This document shows, piece after piece, positions 1 through 7,000 of a DNA stretch of 9,201 bases. The notes below the pieces were generated by a model that saw nothing but the letters and a program-made list of their open reading frames with translations, searched no databases and had not been told where the DNA came from. The position numbers and the translations under genes were made by a program. Positions within the stretch are counted from its first letter, which is position 1, and the number at the start of each line of letters is the position of its first letter. Source of the stretch: Verrucomicrobiales bacterium (GTDB lineage Bacteria > Verrucomicrobiota > Verrucomicrobiia > Verrucomicrobiales > DEV007). The DNA lies in assembly GCA_023253615.1 (NCBI GenBank), contig JALRFZ010000084.1, positions 1-9,201 of the forward strand. The letters are read 5' to 3'.

Positions 1-1502
1 AGGACGATTTTCGCCGCCTGCAGGCAGAAGCGGTCGCGCCAGTTCCGGATGAGCGGGCCGGGTCGGGCCGGCCAACAGAGCGCCACCCAGAGTCCGGCGT
101 GGGCGAGCAATTGTGCCACCATCCACTCCGCCAGGCGCATACACCCGATCAGCAGGGTGTGAAGCGAGAAGAGTGTGCCCACCAGGGGCAGCGAGGAATG
201 GTCGCGCCAGATCACGAAGCGGACCCGGTCGACGATGAGGTCGAGCGAGTCGCTGACCCACCCGACATGGGTGCCGGCGAGGTAGATGGAGAGCCACCAC
301 GCGGCCCGGCTGCCACCCGAGGGCCCGCCGAGCAGCAAAAGGATGACGATGCCACCGGCGAGGATCACCACGGTGGCCCGGTTCACGCCGGTGGCGGTCT
401 TCTCTTTCTGATCGAGGGGCAAGAGCCGCAGTTCGGCGTGCTTTTTCCATTTCGGATCGGGAGTCAACCAGACTCCCGCGGCGACGCGATCGTCTCCGCT
501 CGCGATGGGATCGATGTAGAAGACGGTGCTCTTGTCGAGCCCCACCAAGAGGTCGAGGACATCGTCGAGTCGCTCCGTGCCGAGGGTCGTTAGAGCCGCC
601 CGCGCCGCAGGATCGGTCGGGGCATCCCGCAGGGCGAGGATGGCCTGCACCACGGCCCGGGATTTGTCCGATGCCACCGCATAGACCTCGACTCTTTCCA
701 GGGTCTCCGCGGTGATGGCGCGGCCGTCCCGGGTCCAGTAGAGGAAAGCGTTGCCAACGGGCAGGGCAGCCTTCCCGACCTCGGTCTCCGCGGCGAGTCG
801 CGGGGGCAGGTCGAGCAGATCGAGATACACCAGCGAGGGCAGGATCAAGAGCAGGGCGATCGCCGCCCGCGAGGCCAACCACGAGCTCGCGCTGCCGATC
901 GCCTCGTGCACGATCTCACCGACGAGACCCGGGGTGCGCCATCCCGCAGGGAGCAGACGACCGCGCGGCAACCACACCATCGCGATACCGGTCAGCATCG
1001 CGAGCAAGTTGCTCAAGAGTTTCGGGTCGCCCCACTCCGTGCCGATCGTCGTGTTGAGAACAAAGAGCCAGATCAGGGTGCAGCCGATCCTGCCCGCCAG
1101 CTCTTTCCACGTGCCTTCTTGTCTGAGGCAGATATCCGCGACCCATCCGAAAACGAAATACTGGAGAGGCAGCAGACCGATTAGCCAGAGATCGCCCCGA
1201 GGGTCCGCACCATTGAGACTGAAGCCACCGATCTGCACGAGCAAGGCGATCAGCCTCCCGGCAAAGGGAATGCGCAGGTGCCAGCCGAGCCAAGGCACGC
1301 CCAGACCGATCAGCCAGGTCGACACGGTCCCCGCGGCACTGGACCACATGGTTCCCGGCAGCAGCAGGTTCGTCACGCTGAGGGTGCCCGTCGCGGCCAC
1401 CAACAAGAGGAAAGTCCGCACCCGGAGACGCAGCGATGCCTCGACCGTCGCCGCGAGACGGTCGTCCGGCGCGGACAAGGGAGTGACGACGCTGTTGCTC
1501 AT
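1..1502 (-). CDS. Unrecognised polytopic membrane protein, 3' end off the window
   Basis: An open frame runs without a stop from an ATG at 1502 down to the left edge, giving 500 residues of an incomplete protein. I do not recognise the family. Hydrophobic, probably membrane-spanning stretches lie at about residues 30-50, 56-74, 84-94, 105-120, 140-154, 162-178 and 214-231. A hydrophilic domain of about 140 residues follows (about 232-375). Further membrane stretches lie at about 376-392, 401-417 and 434-475. The layout is therefore roughly seven helices, a soluble domain, then several more helices. The soluble part contains the segments YIDPIASGDD and TPDPKWKKHAELRLLPLD, which match no motif I know. 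I looked for exosortase-type catalytic residues because of the PEP-CTERM gene nearby and saw no convincing set. No clear Shine-Dalgarno sequence precedes the ATG, and an in-frame GTG 24 bp upstream is a possible alternative start. Membrane-protein composition without a stop over 1.5 kb makes the coding call strong; the function is unknown. Confidence 0.82.
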   Translation of the reverse strand, partial: MSNSVVTPLSAPDDRLAATVEASLRLRVRTFLLLVAATGTLSVTNLLLPGTMWSSAAGTVSTWLIGLGVPWLGWHLRIPFAGRLIALLVQIGGFSLNGADPRGDLWLIGLLPLQYFVFGWVADICLRQEGTWKELAGRIGCTLIWLFVLNTTIGTEWGDPKLLSNLLAMLTGIAMVWLPRGRLLPAGWRTPGLVGEIVHEAIGSASSWLASRAAIALLLILPSLVYLDLLDLPPRLAAETEVGKAALPVGNAFLYWTRDGRAITAETLERVEVYAVASDKSRAVVQAILALRDAPTDPAARAALTTLGTERLDDVLDLLVGLDKSTVFYIDPIASGDDRVAAGVWLTPDPKWKKHAELRLLPLDQKEKTATGVNRATVVILAGGIVILLLLGGPSGGSRAAWWLSIYLAGTHVGWVSDSLDLIVDRVRFVIWRDHSSLPLVGTLFSLHTLLIGCMRLAEWMVAQLLAHAGLWVALCWPARPGPLIRNWRDRFCLQAAKIV

Positions 1503-1621
1503 CGTTCCGGCGGTGACATTGCCCACGTTGACCGCCGGGAGGGACGGGCGGCAAGCGGAAAGTTCGAGGTTGCCAAAGCCGCTCGGCTTTCCGATCGTGG
1601 GGGGGAACTGCTTGCCTCTCC
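1503..1621. other. Divergent intergenic region with a small hairpin
   Basis: These 119 bp separate the divergent starts of the membrane protein and the nucleotidase fusion, so promoters for both should lie here. I could not find a well-matched -35/-10 pair in either direction; TTGACC at 1528-1533 has no acceptable -10 at 16-18 bp. A perfect 6-bp inverted repeat, AAAGCC-GCTC-GGCTTT, lies at 1575-1590, about 30 bp before the nucleotidase ATG. It has no following T-tract in either direction, so it is not a terminator. It could be an operator or an mRNA leader hairpin, or simply chance in GC-rich DNA. Confidence 0.4.
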
Positions 1622-4081
1622 ATGAAACGACTCGTCCTCCTGCCGCTCTTCCTATCCCTTTCTTTCCTCGTCTCCGCCTCCGCCGACGGCATCCTGCCCC
1701 AGGATCGGGCCATCCTGACATTGCTACAGATCAACGACGTCTACACCACCTTGCCGGATAGGAAGGGCCTCGGCGGTCTCGCCCGCGTCGCCACCCTGAA
1801 AAGGCGGATCGCCGCCGAGGGCCGCACCGTCGAGCTCATCCTCGCCGGGGATTTTCTTTCCCCCTCGATCGCTTCCAGCGTCTACAAGGGTCGCCAGATG
1901 ATCGACACCTTCTCCGCCGCCGGCGTCGACATCGGCATCCTCGGTAACCACGAGTTCGACTTCGGCCCGGATGTGCTGAAGCAACGGCTCAGCGAGGCGA
2001 AATTCACCTGGCTTGTCACCAATGTCTTCGAGGAGAACACGGGAGGGCCCCTCGGCGGTCATCCCTCCGTGCTCCTGAAGGAATACGACGGCGTGAAGGT
2101 CGGTTACCTCGGCCTCTGTCTCGACGGGGACACCATCAGCCCCGATCGCCGCGTCGGCATCCGCATCGAGGATCCCCTCGCCACCGGGGAAAAAATCGTC
2201 GCTTCGCTGAAAGAACAGGGTGCCCGGGTCATCGTCGCCATCACCCACCTCGACTACGCCGACGACCGGCTCCTCGCGAAACGTTGTCCCGAAATCGACG
2301 TCATCCTCGGCGGCCACGAGCACGACGCCAGCACCACCTGGGTGGGCCGCACCCTCATCAGCAAGGCCGACGCCGACGCCGCCACCGCCGCCCGCATCGA
2401 CATCCTCCCGGGCGAGGCGGGCGAGCGGCCCGAGATCCAGTTCGAGCTCATCCCCATCAATGACCAACTCGAGGATGATCCCGGCACCGCCCTGGTCGCC
2501 CGCGATTACGAGGACCGGCTCGGAATGGCCCTTGAGGTCGGGGTCGGCAGCACCCGTATCCCGCTCGACGGAGTCTCTAGCTCCCTCCGTTCCCGAGAGA
2601 CGAACCTCGGCAACTTCGTCGCGGACGCGATGCGCGCGGATACCGGTGCCCCGATCGCCATCGTCAATTCGGGCAGCATCCGCGTGAACCAGGTCATGCC
2701 GACCGGCACCCTGCGCATGAAGGACCTCGTCGCGATCCACCCCTTCGGCGGCACCGTCTGTGTCGTCGAGGCGAGCGGGGCCCTCATCCTCGAAATGCTG
2801 AACAACGGCTTCTCCGAGCTCGGAGAGGACGACGGACGTTTTCCCCAGGTCTCCGGCCTCCGCTGCGTCGTCGATCCCGCCGCGTCCGTCGGCGACCGCG
2901 TCCGCGAGGTCGTGGTCGGGGAAGAGCCGCTCGATCCGGCGCGGTCGTACCAGGTCGCGGTGAGCGATTTCATGATCCGCCAGGGCGACGGCTACAAGAT
3001 GCTGGCGAATGCGAAGTTGCTGCGCATCCCCGAGGCGGGGAACGTCTTCCCCGATGTGATCGAGGCCCACATCCGCGCGCTCGGGGGCGGGATCGAGCCG
3101 AAGGTCGAGGGCCGCATCCGTTTTGCCGGCGATGCGGCGCCCACCCTGACAAAACGCCCTTTCCTTCTCGACACCGACATGGGCATCGACAGCGTCATGG
3201 GTCTGCTCTATCTCCTCCGCGAGCCCTCCGTCGATCTGCGCGCCATCACCATCAGCCATGGCACCGCCGACGTCGCGAGCGGGGCCGCCAATTGCCTGAA
3301 GATTCTTGAGCTGACCGGCGATCGTGCCATCCCCGTCGCCGCTGGCGAGAACGCACCTCTCCAGGGCGAGCGGAGTTTCCCCAACTTCTGGAAAGAACTC
3401 GCCAACACTCTCGGCGAGACCCGCCTCCCCGAGGCCAAGGCGAAACTCGACTCGCTCCCCGCACCCGACCGCATCCTCGCGGTGCTTGAGGAAAGCGAGA
3501 CGCCCGTGACTATCGTCGCGATGGGGCCGCTCACCAATCTCGCCCGGGCTCTCGCCAAGAAGCCGGACGCCGTCTCCAAAATCGCTTCGGTCGTCGCCAT
3601 GGGCGGCGCGGTGAAGGGCCCCGGCAACGTCGACAAGCCCTTCGTCGGGATCCGCAACAGCGTCGCCGAGTGGAACATGTACCTCGATCCCCACGCCGCC
3701 GACGCGGTGCTGCGCAGCGGGGTGAAACTGCGCCTCGTCCCGGTCGAGGCGACGCAGGCCCTGCCGGTCACGCCCGCGTTTCGGGAGGCTCTCGCCTCCG
3801 CCCCCCGCGATGCCACCTCCGGACTGCTCCTCAGCCTGCTCGACACCGTCGCCGAGGGCATCGACAGCGGCTGGTTTTATTTCTGGGATACCCTTGCCGC
3901 CGTCGCCGCGACCAAGCCGGAGGTGATGGGCAATCACACCATGACCATCTCGATCGTGACCGAAGAGGGTCCGACGCTCGGCCAGACCCTGTCCGATCCC
4001 GCGGGCGTCGAGGTCCGCTTCGCCGAGGAGTTCAATCGCGAGACCTTCGAGCGGGAGCTCCTTGAGACGGTGCTGGATTGA
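1622..4081 (+). CDS. Exported 5'-nucleotidase / nucleoside hydrolase fusion
   Basis: This 819-residue protein joins two enzymes. A signal peptide (residues 1-21, hydrophobic core LVLLPLFLSLSFLV, likely cleavage after SASA) directs export. Residues about 30-240 are a calcineurin-like metallophosphatase: ND at 38-39, GD at 76-77, GNHEFD at 108-113 (the UshA-type His-Asp dyad would be H110 and D113), TH at 208-209 and GGHEHD at 230-235. Residues about 305-500 match the 5'-nucleotidase C-terminal domain (ETNLGNFVADAMR near 326-338, NSGSIR at 349-354, GDGY at 455-458). Residues about 512-819 are an inosine/uridine nucleoside hydrolase: DTDMGID at 517-523, GPLTNLA at 635-641, MGGAV at 660-664, AEWN at 682-685 and WD at 755-756. 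In the known families the first part releases phosphate from nucleotides and the second splits nucleosides into base and ribose, so the fusion could do both steps outside the cytoplasm. Each half has about its family's usual length. The gene has no clear Shine-Dalgarno; the start is fixed by the signal peptide. Some metal-ligand positions are altered (see findings). Its 3' end overlaps the convergent neighbour. Confidence 0.93.
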   Translation: MKRLVLLPLFLSLSFLVSASADGILPQDRAILTLLQINDVYTTLPDRKGLGGLARVATLKRRIAAEGRTVELILAGDFLSPSIASSVYKGRQMIDTFSAAGVDIGILGNHEFDFGPDVLKQRLSEAKFTWLVTNVFEENTGGPLGGHPSVLLKEYDGVKVGYLGLCLDGDTISPDRRVGIRIEDPLATGEKIVASLKEQGARVIVAITHLDYADDRLLAKRCPEIDVILGGHEHDASTTWVGRTLISKADADAATAARIDILPGEAGERPEIQFELIPINDQLEDDPGTALVARDYEDRLGMALEVGVGSTRIPLDGVSSSLRSRETNLGNFVADAMRADTGAPIAIVNSGSIRVNQVMPTGTLRMKDLVAIHPFGGTVCVVEASGALILEMLNNGFSELGEDDGRFPQVSGLRCVVDPAASVGDRVREVVVGEEPLDPARSYQVAVSDFMIRQGDGYKMLANAKLLRIPEAGNVFPDVIEAHIRALGGGIEPKVEGRIRFAGDAAPTLTKRPFLLDTDMGIDSVMGLLYLLREPSVDLRAITISHGTADVASGAANCLKILELTGDRAIPVAAGENAPLQGERSFPNFWKELANTLGETRLPEAKAKLDSLPAPDRILAVLEESETPVTIVAMGPLTNLARALAKKPDAVSKIASVVAMGGAVKGPGNVDKPFVGIRNSVAEWNMYLDPHAADAVLRSGVKLRLVPVEATQALPVTPAFREALASAPRDATSGLLLSLLDTVAEGIDSGWFYFWDTLAAVAATKPEVMGNHTMTISIVTEEGPTLGQTLSDPAGVEVRFAEEFNRETFERELLETVLD

Positions 4082-7000
4082 TCCACCTCCTCCGTCGGCG
4101 GCTCCAGGGGATCCCGCCGAGCGCGCCGCCGAGGATGGCGAGCGTGCCGGGCTCGGGCACGGCGGTGAGGGTGATCGCTCCGCCGGTGCCGGATCCGTAG
4201 CTGATCTGGTAGTTCGAGATGATCGCGCCCTCGGCCCAGCCGTCGAAGGTGCCGGTGAGAGTGCCGTAATTCGCGAGGGTGTAGACGTGGCCGTTGGTAA
4301 AGGTGCCGAGGAAATTGGGCAGGAAGGATGCGCCATTCAGATCGAGGGCCCCGCCCACATCGATCCGGTCGGAGAGTCCGTTTTGATCCTGCACGATATC
4401 GATCAGCCAGGTGCTGCCGGTCGCGGTGGTGAGGTCGCCGGTGAAGGTCAGGGTGCCCGTGCCGGAAGCGACACCTGGGACGCCCGCGGACACCCGGCCT
4501 CCGGACTCCACGGTGGTGAGAGCCGCGCCGATCGACCCGGTGCCGCCGAGGGTGCCGGTGTTGCGGACGACGACATCGCCGCTGCCGGTGCCGCTGCCGC
4601 TCGTATTGGTCACCAGCAGGGTGGTGCCTTCGATCGTCGTGCCTCCGCCGTAGGTGTTGGCGCCGGAGAGGATCACGGCCCCGGTGCCCGTGCCGGCGAT
4701 GCGCAGGGCGAGGTCGTTTCCATCATCGTCGATCACTCCGGAAAACACGGTGTTGGCACTGCTCTGGTGGGTGAGGGTGCGATCGCCGCTCTCGAGGGTG
4801 ACCGGTCCGGTGAAGACGAGATTTTTCGCCCCGATCGTGTTGGGGATGGTCGTGTCGCCGCGGAGGACGAGTTCGTTTCCGATCGAGATGTCGCTGGCGG
4901 TGGTGGCGCGGATCGAGCTGCCGTCGAGAATGAGTCGCCCTTGGCCAAAAGGACCACTCGTCGGCGCGCCGGCCGGCCCGAGGGAGCTGCTCTGCGGGAT
5001 GACATTCGCGACGCGGAGCACGGTGTCGCCCGAATAGGGATTTTGTTGTCCGGCGAGGACGAGGGTGCCGGTGCCGTGATAGGTGACGCCGCCGCTGCCG
5101 GAGATCGGAGAGGTGATGAAGGTGTTGCCGGTCGAGTGGATCGTGATGATGCCCTCGCGGCTGCCGAAATCGAGGGTGCCAGGTCCGTCGATACGGGGCT
5201 CGGTCCCGGAGGCGAAGAGGATCGCTCCGCTCGCGACATTCAGGGTGCGGCCGGAAGGGATGGTCAGGGCGAAGCTGTTGCCCTCGAGGATCAGGGAGTT
5301 GATGCTCGTGTTCGCGGAGACGGTCGTCGCGGCGGTGAGGCGGGTGTTGTGCCCGGCGTTGATGGCATTCGTGGTGAACTCGTCGGTGGGATTCAGCGGA
5401 CGCAGACCCGTGTCGGCATGGTAGGTGAGGAAGGTGTTCGGAACGGTCCCGGCCGTGCCCGTGCCGCCGGTCGTGGTCGTGGCGACGCCGAGGAGGTAGG
5501 GCACGATCCCGGTGTCTTTGGCCGCCGCGTTGATGCCCGTGGAGAGCGGGGCTCCGGCCCCGACAAGGGCGGGCGGATTCGTGACAAAAAGTCGGGCCAT
5601 GCTCGTGGTGCTGGTGCCGTCGGCACCGAGGAGGAGGCCATTGATGAAGCCGAGTCCGCCGCCCGGCGAGCGGAGCAGGTCGCCGGCAGTGAACTGGGCG
5701 GTGTTCGTGCCCCCGTAGTTGATCGTCACCGGCGAAATGCCGCGGGCAAAGGAAAGGGCGCCGACCGTTTCGCTCGAATTCGTCGCGGCTTGATCAGAGC
5801 CCGCATAGACGAAGGCTCCGCCCAGCAGCGTCAGCACCGAGGTGTTGGCGAGGCGATCGAGGCTGTTGTTGGAAACGCCGAGATTGTCGATCCGCAGCGT
5901 GCCGCCCTCGAGGCGCAGATCGTTCGAGGCGAGTCGCCCGTTGCTGCCAAAAGGTGCGGTCGCGTTGGCGAAGCCGATCTGCAGCGTCCCTCCACGCACG
6001 GTGGTGGCGCCGGTGTAGGTGTGATTTCCGAAGAGGCGCTGGGTGCCCGTGCCGGCCTTGATGAGATGGAGGGTCCCGAGTCCATCGGTGATGAGCCCCG
6101 AGTAGTTGAACGACGATGCGCCCGAGATCGTGAGCGTGGAGGCACCCGCGATGCCCGTGGTGACATTGAGCAGGGCACCTCCGGCGTGATTGGCGGAACT
6201 ATCGAGACCCGCGAGAGTCTGGACCTTTCCGTTCAGGTCGAGGCGCATCGACTGCGTCGCGAGGGCGCTCAGGGTATTGAGGGTGCTCGTCACGGGGATG
6301 GCGTTGTCCACTCCGAGAACGAGCCTCGATCCCGTGCCGGTGTTCGCGAAAAGCGTTGTCGGTCCCGTGTAGGTATTGACGTTGTTGAGGATCGTCACGG
6401 AGTTGTCGGCCCGTCCAAACAGGACCCCGGCCGTGCCGCCTCCGCTGATCACGCCCGAGACCGTGAGCGTGCCGTTCACGCCGCCACCGATGCGCGATCC
6501 CACCGCGGCGACAATGACGTTGCCCGCCCACTCCGCTGAAACACCCGGGGTGGTGCGGAGGGCTCCGTAGGAATCGGCCCCGCCATTTCCCGTGACCGTC
6601 ACCGTCTGCCCGGAGACCGAGGTCGAGATCTCGACGCGTCCGCCCGAATTCACGAAGGTGCCGACGTTCGTGGCTCCCAGAGCCGAGGCGTTTCCGAGTT
6701 GGAGGATGCCGAGATTGTTCACCGTGACCGGACCTGTCACGGTGTTTGTCCCCGCGAGGCTCATGGTGCCACCGCCGATCACGATGCTGCCGCCGAGGGT
6801 GTTGTTGCCGGTCAGGGAGAGGAGGCCGCCACTGACGTTGATCGGGCCGTTGAGCGTGTTGTTTCCCGAGAGAAGGAGCGTGCCGGCTCCGACCGAGGTG
6901 GTGCCGGTGTAGGTGTTCGTGCCGCTCAGGGTCTGGGAACCCGCGCCGGTCTTGCTGAGGCCGAGATGGCCCGTCACGGTGCCGGCGTAAACATCGGACC

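Noticed and set aside
1..1502. Membrane protein as the exosortase partner of the PEP-CTERM protein
   Set aside because: I did not see the Cys, Arg and His motifs expected of exosortases, and the helix layout with a large soluble insert does not fit.
916..1734. 272-residue minus-strand frame overlapping the membrane protein in another register
   Set aside because: It is arginine-rich and lacks membrane segments, whereas the other minus-strand frame gives coherent hydrophobic helices over 500 residues.
4095..4132. Inverted repeat TCGGCGGC/GCCGCCGA at the convergent gene junction as a bidirectional terminator
   Set aside because: The loop is 22 nt, the stem is interrupted beyond 8 bp, no T-tract follows on either strand, and it lies inside coding sequence.
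1724..4336. 870-residue open frame on the minus strand, antisense to the nucleotidase fusion
   Set aside because: It is a mirror of a gene with strong motif support; GC-rich codon use removes stops on the opposite strand. The translation is D/G/A/E-rich without domains.
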